From: JACMLD01 sp040007355
Lineage (GTDB): Bacteria; Bacteroidota; Bacteroidia; Chitinophagales; Chitinophagaceae
Length of the DNA stretch: 64,000 nucleotides
NCBI GenBank assembly: GCA_040007355.1
Contig: JBDTVE010000251.1
Span: 1-64,000 of the forward strand
Direction: 5' to 3'
How positions within the stretch are numbered: the stretch's first letter is position 1; every line of letters begins with the position of its first letter. Made by a program: the position numbers and the translations under genes. The notes beneath the pieces are model-generated. The model was not told the origin of the DNA and made no database searches. It was given only the letters and a program-made list of their open reading frames with translations. Below are positions 18,623 to 27,423 of the stretch, piece by piece.

Positions 18623-20938
18623 ATGAAAAACAGTTCAATCCATATAAAACGATTCTACGGGAGAATACTGATTACCCTAACGGCATCTTTTATTTTATTC
18701 CTGCTGCTCAACCTGGTATTTCCTGTTCCCACAGACATTGAATATTCAACCATCATTACCGACAACCGGGGAGAAGTAGTACATGCTTTTCTTACAAAGG
18801 ATCAGCAATGGCGGATGAAGACTGAACTAACCGAAATCTCTCCCCTGTTGAGCAAGACCATCATTGCCAAAGAAGACAAATATTTTTACCGGCATCCGGG
18901 CATCAATATACTGGCCATGGGCCGGGCTTTTATAAAAAACCTGCTGCGGGGCAAACGCACTTCGGGCGCTTCCACCATTACCATGCAGGTGGCCAGGGCG
19001 CTAGAACCAAGGAAACGAACCTATTTCAATAAGGCCATTGAGATATTCCGCGCATTGCAACTGGAATGGAAATACAGTAAAGATGAGATCCTGCAGCTAT
19101 ACCTTAACCTGGTTCCTTATGGCGGCAATATTGAAGGGGTCAAAGCAGCATCCATTCTTTATTTTAAAAAAAATCCCGACCACCTTTCACTGGCAGAGAT
19201 TACCACGCTGTCCATCATTCCAAACCGGCCGTCCACCCTGATCATTGGCAGGAACAACGACCTGATTATAAAAGAACGCAACGGGTGGTTACAGAAATTT
19301 TCCCGTGAAAAAGTCTTTACCCAAAAAGAAATACAGGATGCCCTGGATGAACCCCTGACCGCAAACCGGGAAGCTGTTCCGGCCTGGATCCCCCATTTAG
19401 CTTACCGGTTAAAAAAACACGGAACCGGTGTTATCAATACAAGTATCGACATGAACACCCAGTCCAAAATAGAAAAACTGGTTGCCGACTATTCAAGATC
19501 GTTACAACTTAAAAATATACGCAATGCAGCTGTTGTTGTCATTGATAACCGTTCTCACCATGTAATTGCTTACCTCGGCTCCGCAAACTTTAAAGACACG
19601 GTAGACGCAGGCCAGGTAGATGGTGTTGCCGCCATACGGCAGCCGGGCAGCACATTGAAACCATTGCTATACGGTCTGTGTATAGACGGGGGCTTGCTGA
19701 CACCCAAAACCATCATTTCAGATGTGCCGGTAAACTACCAGGGATATGCACCCGAAAATTATGATAAGAAATTCAACGGATATGTAAGCATGGAATACGC
19801 GCTTGAACATTCGTTGAATATACCCGCGGTAAAAAGCCTTCGGTTGCTGGGTAAGGATAAGCTGGTGCAAAAGCTGGCAGATTGCAATTTTCGTCAGGTA
19901 AAAAAAGACCAGGGCAAATTGGGTCTGTCACTAATACTCGGAGGCTGCGGTGCAACCCTGGAAGAACTAACGGGCTTGTATAGCGCTTTTGCCAGCGACG
20001 GTGTATTGGTGCAGCCGTCCTACCTGCAAACAACCAATGTCTCTAAAAAATCCCGGATATTGTCTGCGGCCGCCAATTTCATGATCACCGAAACGCTCTC
20101 CCGGGTTAACCGCCCGGATTTCCCCCTGAACTGGCAAACCACGGAACACATGCCAAAGATTGCGTGGAAAACGGGTACCTCGTATGGCAGGAGGGATGCC
20201 TGGAGCATTGGTTATAACAAACATTATACGATTGGCATATGGACGGGCAATTTCTCTGCACAGGGCATACCGGAACTCAGCGGCGCCAATATCGCCACAC
20301 CGCTGTTGTTTAAAATCTTCAATACACTAGACTACGACAGTGACCAGGAATGGTTTAGTCAGCCTGCAGATTGCGCCCTCCGGCAAGTTTGTTCTGAAAC
20401 CGGTCTGCCACCCAACGACTATTGCAGTAATATTGTAATGGACTACTTCATACCGCTGGTTTCGCCCGGCGGGAAATGCAACAATATGCATGAGATAATG
20501 GTGAGCGCAGACGAAAAAATGTCTTATTGCCGGGCCTGTGCACCTTCAACAGGCTATAAAAAGAAATGGTATAAGATCATAGGTGCCGATATGCAGGCAT
20601 GGATGGATGATAACAGGATCGGCTACACTAAAATACCACCGCACAACCCTGCCTGCGAAAAGATATTCAGGGAAGGGGCGCCTTCCATCACTTCGCCAGC
20701 CAATGGAACCGAGTACCTGATCAGCCGGAACCATCCTGAACCGCTACAGCTGGTTTGTCGCACGGCCGCTGATGCCAGCATGGTATACTGGTATGTGAAC
20801 GACAAATTTTATAAATCTGCCCCGATTGGCGCTAAACAATTTTTTGTGCCTGCCGAGGGTCCGGTAAAGATTTCCTGCACCGATGACAAAGGAAGAAACC
20901 GCGATGTGTGGATCAAAGTACGATATGTGGATTTGTGA
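18623..20938 (+). CDS. pbpC: penicillin-binding protein 1C
   Basis: A 771-residue bifunctional class A penicillin-binding protein. One N-terminal transmembrane helix lies at about residues 15-35. The GT51 transglycosylase domain has 'KEDKYFYRHPGIN' (catalytic Glu), 'SGASTITMQVAR' and 'LNLVPYGGNIEG'. The transpeptidase domain has SxxK 'GSTLK' (Ser about 343) and KTG 'WKTGTSYG' (about 516). The C-terminal BiPBP_C domain ends 'VKISCTDDKGRNRDVWIKV'. ATG 18623 is chosen over the GTG at 18593 because it places the usual short cytoplasmic tail before the helix. Length matches E. coli PBP1C. Divergent from the alpha-2-macroglobulin gene. Confidence 0.95.
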   Translation: MKNSSIHIKRFYGRILITLTASFILFLLLNLVFPVPTDIEYSTIITDNRGEVVHAFLTKDQQWRMKTELTEISPLLSKTIIAKEDKYFYRHPGINILAMGRAFIKNLLRGKRTSGASTITMQVARALEPRKRTYFNKAIEIFRALQLEWKYSKDEILQLYLNLVPYGGNIEGVKAASILYFKKNPDHLSLAEITTLSIIPNRPSTLIIGRNNDLIIKERNGWLQKFSREKVFTQKEIQDALDEPLTANREAVPAWIPHLAYRLKKHGTGVINTSIDMNTQSKIEKLVADYSRSLQLKNIRNAAVVVIDNRSHHVIAYLGSANFKDTVDAGQVDGVAAIRQPGSTLKPLLYGLCIDGGLLTPKTIISDVPVNYQGYAPENYDKKFNGYVSMEYALEHSLNIPAVKSLRLLGKDKLVQKLADCNFRQVKKDQGKLGLSLILGGCGATLEELTGLYSAFASDGVLVQPSYLQTTNVSKKSRILSAAANFMITETLSRVNRPDFPLNWQTTEHMPKIAWKTGTSYGRRDAWSIGYNKHYTIGIWTGNFSAQGIPELSGANIATPLLFKIFNTLDYDSDQEWFSQPADCALRQVCSETGLPPNDYCSNIVMDYFIPLVSPGGKCNNMHEIMVSADEKMSYCRACAPSTGYKKKWYKIIGADMQAWMDDNRIGYTKIPPHNPACEKIFREGAPSITSPANGTEYLISRNHPEPLQLVCRTAADASMVYWYVNDKFYKSAPIGAKQFFVPAEGPVKISCTDDKGRNRDVWIKVRYVDL

Positions 20939-21298
20939 AAGTAGCGCACTGCTGGTTTAATCTATTATGATAAAAACAACGACAGTATCTTCGCGGTCTG
21001 CTTCAAAGCCGGCAGGGCTTCATACCCGCACCACCGCCACGTTTTACGCTAAGGATATAACGCAACTGTATTAATAGACTCAGCCGTTCTCCTATGGTCG
21101 GCTTTAAAACAAAACTCATATACATCGCAGCCTGGAACGGCACACGAAGCCCGGCTGTCTTTGGAGGCAGTTGTTTTAAAAGAACTTATTGAAATTATTG
21201 CAGAAGCAGATCCTTCCTAAGGCCAGGATGATAAAGATTTGGTTTCGGAATGACGAGAATGCGGATCAGGATGACAGCAATTCAATGGTAAGAATCGG
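20939..21298. other. 360-nt intergenic region holding one copy of a dispersed repeat
   Basis: No gene supported. Positions 21079-21119 and 21148-21280 resemble a second intergenic locus at 40803-41109 (see the repeat entries). The remaining sequence has no recognised feature. Confidence 0.5.
21079..21280 (+). repeat. dispersed intergenic repeat, copy A
   Basis: Two blocks match copy B at 40803-41109. The 60-nt core at 21170-21229 differs from 41020-41079 at 6 positions by eye. The core reads in one frame as 'VVLKELIEIIAEADPS' then stop in this copy, and 'VVLKEFIENIAEADPS' then stop in copy B. It may derive from the 3' end of a gene. 'Strand' is only the orientation used for comparison. Confidence 0.6.
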
Positions 21299-21865
21299 TT
21301 AATTCCCCCATACCAGTTTCTTTCCTGCCAGCTTCCATTTATCATCTATACATCTGAACAGGAAAGTAGCGCCCATTCCGCACTGGCGGTCATCGCAACG
21401 GAAGCCCATGTCAATAGCAGCATACTGGTAGTCGTTTGTGAATACCGGCCGGGAGAAATAAAAAACAATACTGTTCTCAGCTGATTTGCTATTGGTATGT
21501 TTGATATGCCGGTTTTGTACCGCAACCAGCACTTCGGCGGCTTTTTGCTCACTGATACAAACTGCTCGGGAAAGATGATCGGGTTGCCAGCTAAGCGGAG
21601 CTGAATCCCGGAATGCGTTTTTTGCCAGTTCGTTTAAAACATAGATGGGGATGTCTTCCTTCAATCCATATTTATACCATTCGTCGTAGTCGAATTTTTT
21701 GAAAGAACAGGGTGACGCCAATGCGTACAGGAAATAATGTGAAAAACTACTATCCACCACTCGTCCCGCAACGGCGTTTACAAAATCTTCATTGGAAACA
21801 GGAGTGAACTGCGCCCGGCCCGTCTTGTACACAAAAAAACCCAGCAGCAGAACAAACTTCTTCAT
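21299..21865 (-). CDS. secreted protein of unknown function
   Basis: A 188-residue protein not recognised. A signal peptide of about 18 residues ('MKKFVLLLGFFVYKTGRAQ') precedes a mature region with four cysteines, two of them close together in 'GFRCDDRQCGMGATFLFRC'. No catalytic motif visible. Start ATG 21865. It is followed by repeat copy A and preceded by a decayed GIN-domain gene. Coding is supported by the signal peptide and by length; function is unknown. Confidence 0.65.
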   Translation of the reverse strand: MKKFVLLLGFFVYKTGRAQFTPVSNEDFVNAVAGRVVDSSFSHYFLYALASPCSFKKFDYDEWYKYGLKEDIPIYVLNELAKNAFRDSAPLSWQPDHLSRAVCISEQKAAEVLVAVQNRHIKHTNSKSAENSIVFYFSRPVFTNDYQYAAIDMGFRCDDRQCGMGATFLFRCIDDKWKLAGKKLVWGN

Positions 21866-22026
21866 CCTGCAATGATCCTATAAAATAAGTTAAGGGAGGT
21901 ATAAAAAAACTGGCAATCGGGCCGGATGCCTGCCGGAATTGGCAGTAAACAAGAGTAATCTCCACAACCATCTCCCTACTAATCCATTTTTGACAATTCA
22001 CCGTGACCGTAAATCGACGAACTAAT

Positions 22027-22318
22027 TCATGACTGACCCCTATTGCGCACATCACTACTGCCGGATATCTCCACGTTCAGTGAAATCAGCAGCAAAACTA
22101 TCCGCATCACCGCTGCCAGGGATCAATACTTTTGCCGTGGCCGCGTGGCAATCCCGGGCTCTTATATCGCCGCTGCCGTCAATGGCAAGTTCCATTTTAT
22201 CCTTATCCGATATCTTTCCCTGCCCGTTGGTATTGCCTGAGCCCTCGGTTTCAAAAGCATTCAGCCAGGGTGCGCTTAACATATACTCTTACAGTGTTAA
22301 AATCTGTTATCGCCATCC
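22027..22318 (-). pseudogene. decayed GIN-domain (DUF2807) paralogue
   Basis: Fragments of a GIN/DUF2807 protein appear in successive frames of the minus strand: 'ITDFNTVRVYV' (from 22318), then 'APWLNAFETEGSGNTNGQGK' and 'MELAIDGSGDIRARD...VLIPGSGDADSFAADF', then after another shift 'LNVEISGSSDVRNRGQS' and a stop at 22027. These parallel the intact GIN protein encoded just upstream (22391-23116), for example its 'IKVYVRSPLYNT' and 'VDISGAGDADVYASVKLDAQVSGAGSVRYKG'. At least two frameshifts, near 22275 and 22075, and the N-terminal part is lost. Probably a tandem duplicate that decayed. Confidence 0.7.
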
Positions 22319-22390
22319 ACCGGGAATGCCTGTTCTGTTTATGCGGCAATCAAATAACACCGTACAGGTTCTAGCGCATGGAATTTTATT

Positions 22391-23116
22391 TTAATCTGCT
22401 TTTCTTACGCTGCCGGCGCCGCTCACCTGCTGGGCCACATTGGAAGCACCTCCTTTATACCTAACACTTCCCGCACCGCTTACCTGCGCATCCAGCTTTA
22501 CACTTGCATACACATCAGCATCACCTGCACCAGAAATATCCACCCTTGTGTTTTCCGACAAGAGCTCAAAACAATGTGCTTTAGCCGCCCCGGTTAAATT
22601 GAGATCAAATGTTTTTGTTTCACCTTTCAGGTTTACCGAACCCGCACCGGATACTTCCGCGTGAATGTCAGGCGCATTAATGTCCATATTGATATCACCC
22701 GCCCCGCTTACCTGCAACACCATGTTCTCCGTATTGACGATTTTTGTCTGTCCTGTTATATTGCTGGCACCAGAAACATCAATGGTATTGTACAGTGGCG
22801 AACGCACATAAACTTTTATCTTATCCGTGGGCTTCGGGTTAGTACCCTCCTTAAATTTTATTACTACCCGATCTCCTTCCTGGCGCACCTCAATATATTG
22901 TTGCAGGTTGTCATCGGTCTCAATTTTTACCGGTTTTGTATCACCCTGGGCCACGTATAAATCAATGGCGCCCGACACCTCCACATTCTTGAACGCAGAC
23001 ACGCTTTGTTCCTGTGTGGTGATATGGCCATTGCCCTTTATTCTTTTACCAAAGGCGAAACGGCAGGAGGGGGCAACACTTGCCACCACCATCATTATCA
23101 ATAATAGTTTTTTCAT
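22391..23116 (-). CDS. head GIN domain (DUF2807) lipoprotein
   Basis: A 241-residue exported protein. The signal 'MKKLLLIMMVVASVAPSC' ends in a possible lipoprotein Cys (about 18). The DUF2807 domain follows, an auto-transporter-like right-handed beta-helix with repeated 'SGAGxx' turns: 'VSGAIDLYVAQG', 'DVSGASNITGQ', 'VSGAGDINMD', 'VSGAGSVNLKG', 'ISGAGDADVYA' and a final 'VSGAGSVRKAD'. Widespread in Bacteroidota; biochemical role unknown, probably envelope-associated. A decayed paralogue lies immediately downstream. Confidence 0.88.
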   Translation of the reverse strand: MKKLLLIMMVVASVAPSCRFAFGKRIKGNGHITTQEQSVSAFKNVEVSGAIDLYVAQGDTKPVKIETDDNLQQYIEVRQEGDRVVIKFKEGTNPKPTDKIKVYVRSPLYNTIDVSGASNITGQTKIVNTENMVLQVSGAGDINMDINAPDIHAEVSGAGSVNLKGETKTFDLNLTGAAKAHCFELLSENTRVDISGAGDADVYASVKLDAQVSGAGSVRYKGGASNVAQQVSGAGSVRKAD

Positions 23117-23424
23117 ATTGTTATTTGTTTTGGAAAGTAAAGATTAAGATTTTACCCGAATCCGTAAAGTGCATTGGTAAACGTTTAGACGATGACCGGC
23201 AACCACAGGTTACAGAGGACATACAAAAGAAACCTGCTTTTCTGATCAGGGCTTATTGCAGTACAGTATGTCGGCGAGACATTCACGGCTGTAGGTATCA
23301 ACCCAGATCTGGGGTATTTCGCGCTGGTTATCATCATTTTAAAAAACAAACGCGAACGGCTCCCCCTTTATAACCGTCTCTTTTTGCTTTGGGTTCCGGG
23401 CGCCCAAACTCCCGCCTGTTTTCT
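23117..23424. other. intergenic region between the GIN gene and guaA
   Basis: About 310 nt without a supported gene or hairpin. It must contain the promoter of the minus-strand GIN gene, but no exact -7 consensus is visible there. Confidence 0.4.
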
Positions 23425-23432
23425 TACCTTCG
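23425..23432 (+). promoter_or_regulatory. candidate -7 box of guaA
   Basis: TACCTTCG, a 7 of 8 match to TAnnTTTG, located 7 nt before the guaA ATG at 23440. No convincing -33 element at 19-23 nt. Confidence 0.35.
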
Positions 23433-23439
23433 CGCCATC

Positions 23440-24972
23440 ATGACGGAAAAAATACTGATCCTCGATTTTGGAAGCCAGTACACTCAATTGATAGCCCGCG
23501 CCATTCGTGAGGCCAACGTGTACTGCGAAATCACTCCTTATCACAAACCCGTTCAATTTGACCCCTCCCTCAAAGGCATTATCCTGTCCGGCTCACCGTT
23601 CAGCGTAAACGATGAAAATGCCCCGCAGGTAGACATTCGGGCGCTAAACAGTAAACTGCCCGTGCTGGGGGTTTGTTATGGCGCCCAGTTAACGGCCAAA
23701 CAATTTGGCGGCGAGGTAGCAAAAAGCAATAAACGAGAGTATGGCCGGGCTTCGCTACAGGTAAACACCGGGGACATATTGCTGGAAGGGGTTAGCAAGA
23801 CATCGCAGGCCTGGATGAGCCATGCCGATTCTGTGCTGGCGTTGCCCAAAGGTTTTGAAGTACTGGCCAGTACCGAAAGCATACCGTTTGCCGCGTTTAA
23901 GAAAAACCCGTCTCCCCTGCCCCTGTACTGCGTTCAATTTCACCCGGAAGTATACCATACCACGGAAGGGAAAAAGATAATCAGGAATTTCCTGGTGAAC
24001 GTTTGCGGTTGTAAACAAGATTGGACCGCCTCCCATTTCATTACCGATACAATAGCAGCGCTGCAAAAACAAATCGGCAACGGAAAGGTTGTAATGGCCC
24101 TCAGCGGCGGGGTAGATTCTACTGTGGCGGCTACCCTGATACACAAGGCTATTGGCAACCGATTGTATGGCATCTTTGTAGACAATGGCGTATTGCGCAA
24201 AAATGAATTTGAAAGTGTGTTGGAAACCTATGCGCAACTGGGGTTAAACGTAAAAGGCATCGATGCAAAACAACGTTTTTATGACGGCCTGGCCGGTAAA
24301 ACCGATCCGGAAGCCAAGCGAAAAGTAATCGGCAGCCTGTTCATCGATATCTTCCAGGAAGAAGCTAAAAAAATTGAAGGCGTTGGTCTGCTGGGTCAGG
24401 GCACCATCTATCCGGATGTTATAGAAAGCGTATCTGTTCACGGCCCGTCGGTAACCATCAAATCGCACCATAATGTTGGCGGTCTGCCCCAGCACTTGCA
24501 CCTGGAACTGGTAGAACCCCTGCGTTCTTTGTTTAAAGATGAAGTAAGAAGAGTGGGCCGTGAACTGGGCATGCCGGCGGCGATGATAGACCGGCATCCG
24601 TTTCCGGGCCCCGGCCTTGCCATCCGCATACTGGGCGAAATAACGGCCGAAAAGGTAGCCCTGCTGCAGGAAGCCGATGATCGTTATACCCGCGGTTTAA
24701 AAGATAACAATTTATATGCAACGGTATGGCAGGCCGGCGCCATCTTATTACCGGTGAAAAGTGTTGGTGTAATGGGCGATGAACGTACCTATGAATTCAC
24801 AGTTGCCCTCAGAGCGGTAACTTCAGTAGATGGTATGACGGCCGACTGGGCACACTTGCCGTATGATTTCCTGGCGTATATATCAAATGATATTATCAAT
24901 AATGTAAAAGGCATCAACCGGGTGGTATACGATATCAGCAGCAAGCCGCCCGCAACCATTGAGTGGGAATAA
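23440..24972 (+). CDS. guaA: GMP synthase (glutamine-hydrolysing)
   Basis: A 510-residue enzyme converting XMP to GMP using ATP and glutamine. The N-terminal class I glutamine amidotransferase domain has Cys in 'GVCYGAQLTAKQFGG' (about 79) and 'CVQFHPEVYHT'. The ATP-pyrophosphatase domain carries the PP-loop 'ALSGGVDSTVAATL'. The C-terminal dimerisation domain includes 'RHPFPGPGLAIRILGE' and ends 'DISSKPPATIEWE', the canonical GuaA C-terminus. The start at ATG 23440 ('MTEKILILDFGSQYTQLIAR') matches the family; the frame is open to 23389 without conserved sequence. Confidence 0.97.
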   Translation: MTEKILILDFGSQYTQLIARAIREANVYCEITPYHKPVQFDPSLKGIILSGSPFSVNDENAPQVDIRALNSKLPVLGVCYGAQLTAKQFGGEVAKSNKREYGRASLQVNTGDILLEGVSKTSQAWMSHADSVLALPKGFEVLASTESIPFAAFKKNPSPLPLYCVQFHPEVYHTTEGKKIIRNFLVNVCGCKQDWTASHFITDTIAALQKQIGNGKVVMALSGGVDSTVAATLIHKAIGNRLYGIFVDNGVLRKNEFESVLETYAQLGLNVKGIDAKQRFYDGLAGKTDPEAKRKVIGSLFIDIFQEEAKKIEGVGLLGQGTIYPDVIESVSVHGPSVTIKSHHNVGGLPQHLHLELVEPLRSLFKDEVRRVGRELGMPAAMIDRHPFPGPGLAIRILGEITAEKVALLQEADDRYTRGLKDNNLYATVWQAGAILLPVKSVGVMGDERTYEFTVALRAVTSVDGMTADWAHLPYDFLAYISNDIINNVKGINRVVYDISSKPPATIEWE

Positions 24973-25058
24973 AAAATAATTGAATGGATGAACGACAACC
25001 CGTTTCTGCCAAAATTAATTGATACTGGTATAGAAATTGAAAGCTTTAAAACAAAAGA

Positions 25059-26243
25059 ATGAAAAACAGGTGCCTATTCCTTTGTGCCTTTATAACCGCT
25101 TTTCTTTGTATAAGCAGGCATTCCCTTGCCCAGACAGATACCGCACATATACCTTATTCCGTTGCCGTTTTTACACCGCTTTACCTGGATTCCGCTTTTG
25201 ATGCATCGGGCGAATACCGCTATGATAAATATTTCCCAAAATTTATCAATCCCGGTCTTGAATTTTATGAGGGTGTGGCCTTGGCGGCTGATTCATTAAG
25301 GATAGAAAAAGTACCGCTTACCATCGAAGTTTTTGATACCCGATCCACCACCCAGAGCCTGCAACAGCAAATTAATTCACCGGGCATGCTGCATGCCGGG
25401 CTGATTATCGGCCATGTTACACCGGCAGAAGCAAAAATACTGGCAGACGCAGCGCTCAAAAAAAACATTCCCTTTATTAACGCCAATCTGCCCAATGATG
25501 CCGGCATCAGCAATAATCCTTCATTGGTTATCCTGAACGCAACCCTGCAAACACATTGCGAAAGTATTTATCGATTTCTGCAAAGGAATTATCCGATGTT
25601 GCCAGTTATCATCTTCCGGAAAAAAGGATTGATGGAAGACAGGCTGCAGACTTATTTTACCGAGGCAGATAAAAATACTGCCGGGATAAGAATTAAAATA
25701 AAGTTTATATTGATTGATGAAAACAAACCTCTTAAGCTGCAGCAATACATGGACAGCACAAAGCTGACGATTGCCATTGCAGCCAGCCTGGATGATGCTT
25801 TTGGAAAAAATATTGCGCAACACCTGGCTTCCACCATTAACAGCTACCCTGCCCTGCTCATCGGCATGCCTACCTGGGATGCCATTAACGATTTTACCAA
25901 AAAAGAATACCAGGGCCTCAATATTATTTATACCACCTCATTCTACAATGCCAAAACAGATAAAGCCAGTCTCAGCATAATTAATTACTTCAAAAATGTG
26001 CTGTATGCCCGGCCCAGCGACATGGTTTTCCGCGGCTACGAATGCCTGTACCGGTTTGGCAAATTACTGATAGATAAAGGCAGCAACCTCAATTCCAGCA
26101 TCGGTGAAAAAAAATACCGGGTCTTTACGGACTGGGATATCCAGCCCGTGCTGGACAAACAGACGCTATCACTCGACCATTTCGAAAACAAAAAACTTTA
26201 CTTTGTAAAGAAAACAGACGGCCTCATCAAACAGGTATTATAG
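25059..26243 (+). CDS. exported type 1 periplasmic-binding-fold protein
   Basis: A 394-residue protein with a signal peptide of about 25 residues ('...SRHSLAQ'). The mature part resembles receptor family/Peripla_BP_6 ligand-binding domains: 'YSVAVFTPLYLDSAF', 'EFYEGVALAADSL', 'LIIGHVTPAEAKILADAALKKNIPFINAN', 'YPALLIGMPTWDAIND', 'VFRGYECLYRFGKLLID'. Related Bacteroidota proteins often carry an N-terminal LysM domain, which is absent here. No transporter genes are adjacent, so a substrate-binding role in ABC uptake is unproven; it may act in envelope processes. 86 nt downstream of guaA, possibly read from its own promoter. Confidence 0.7.
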   Translation: MKNRCLFLCAFITAFLCISRHSLAQTDTAHIPYSVAVFTPLYLDSAFDASGEYRYDKYFPKFINPGLEFYEGVALAADSLRIEKVPLTIEVFDTRSTTQSLQQQINSPGMLHAGLIIGHVTPAEAKILADAALKKNIPFINANLPNDAGISNNPSLVILNATLQTHCESIYRFLQRNYPMLPVIIFRKKGLMEDRLQTYFTEADKNTAGIRIKIKFILIDENKPLKLQQYMDSTKLTIAIAASLDDAFGKNIAQHLASTINSYPALLIGMPTWDAINDFTKKEYQGLNIIYTTSFYNAKTDKASLSIINYFKNVLYARPSDMVFRGYECLYRFGKLLIDKGSNLNSSIGEKKYRVFTDWDIQPVLDKQTLSLDHFENKKLYFVKKTDGLIKQVL

Positions 26244-26376
26244 CCAGGTAGTGGCGGCAACTCACTATAGAAGCCAGCCCTATTGGCGTCCGCTACCGCT
26301 GCCGTATCTGGCATTATCTTGGCACACACTCATGCAATTGTATCCGATTCAAGCCGGCACCTAAATCCACTGTTGT

Positions 26377-27423
26377 ATGCCCCTGGTAGATTTTACAGAT
26401 AGAGGTCTTTACTGTTCGCAGGGACAGTTTTATATAGATCCCTGGCAACCGACGGAAAAAGCCATTATTACCCATGCCCATAGCGACCATGCAAAATGGG
26501 GCTCAAAATATTATCTCTGTCATCATTTTACAAAACCACTGCTGCAGCTTCGCTTGGGCAATAATAACTATGAAAGCGTGGAATGGAATCAACCGGTATA
26601 TATGAACGGGGTAAAAATAACCCTTCACCCGGCCGGACATATTATCGGTTCCTCGCAGATAAGAATAGAATATAACGGTGAAGTATGGGTGGTAAGCGGT
26701 GATTACAAAACTGAAAACGACGGCATCAGCGGCGCCCTTGAACCTGTTCTCTGCCATACCTTTATAACGGAATCTACTTTTGGTTTGCCCATTTACCACT
26801 GGAAGCCGCAGCAGGTCCAGTTTGCAGCCATGCAGGCCTGGATACAGCAAAACAAAGAACAGGGACGAACCAGTTTACTGCTGGCGTATAGCCTGGGCAA
26901 AGCACAAAGGCTTATAAAAAACCTGGCAGGTAGTGTTGACCATGTATTTGTACACGGTGCGGTGTATAATACCCAGCAGGCATTAAAAAATGCTGGCTGG
27001 CAATTTCCCGAAACAGAAAAAGTAACCAATAATATTCCCCGTGAATTGTTTCACCGGAACCTGGTTATAGCGCCCGCCAGCGTGGCCGACTCGCCCTGGA
27101 TAAAAAAAATGGAACCGGTATCCACGGGTGTTTGCAGCGGGTGGATGCAGGTAAGAGGAAACGCCCGTCGTAAAAATGCAGACGCCGGTTTTGCACTCAG
27201 CGACCACGCAGACTGGAATGGTTTGCTGGAAACCGTAAAAGCAACCGGCGCATCACGCGTATTTGTAACACATGGATTCCAGTCGGCTTTTAGCCGGTAC
27301 CTAAATGAAAATGGTATAGAGTCGGCTGAAATAAAAACGGCTTTTGGGAACGAGGAAGATAGTGAAACACTAACGGAACAGGCAGAAAATAAAAACGGAG
27401 CATTGCCGGATAATGATCATTGA
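26377..27423 (+). CDS. ligase-associated DNA exonuclease (metallo-beta-lactamase fold)
   Basis: A 348-residue member of the ligase-associated exonuclease family, a metallo-beta-lactamase/beta-CASP-like nuclease related to SNM1 and CPSF73. Motifs: 'ITHAHSDHAKWG' (metal-binding HxHxDH), 'HPAGHIIGSSQI', 'WVVSGDYKTENDG' and 'FALSDHADWNGL'. Starts 'MPLVDFTDRGLYCSQGQFYIDPW', typical for the family. It overlaps the downstream ligase by 11 nt (ATG 27413 within its 3' end), so the pair is translationally coupled. In other bacteria this gene clusters with a ligase, an Lhr-like helicase and a phosphoesterase; all four occur between 26 and 35 kb here. Confidence 0.92.
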   Translation: MPLVDFTDRGLYCSQGQFYIDPWQPTEKAIITHAHSDHAKWGSKYYLCHHFTKPLLQLRLGNNNYESVEWNQPVYMNGVKITLHPAGHIIGSSQIRIEYNGEVWVVSGDYKTENDGISGALEPVLCHTFITESTFGLPIYHWKPQQVQFAAMQAWIQQNKEQGRTSLLLAYSLGKAQRLIKNLAGSVDHVFVHGAVYNTQQALKNAGWQFPETEKVTNNIPRELFHRNLVIAPASVADSPWIKKMEPVSTGVCSGWMQVRGNARRKNADAGFALSDHADWNGLLETVKATGASRVFVTHGFQSAFSRYLNENGIESAEIKTAFGNEEDSETLTEQAENKNGALPDNDH

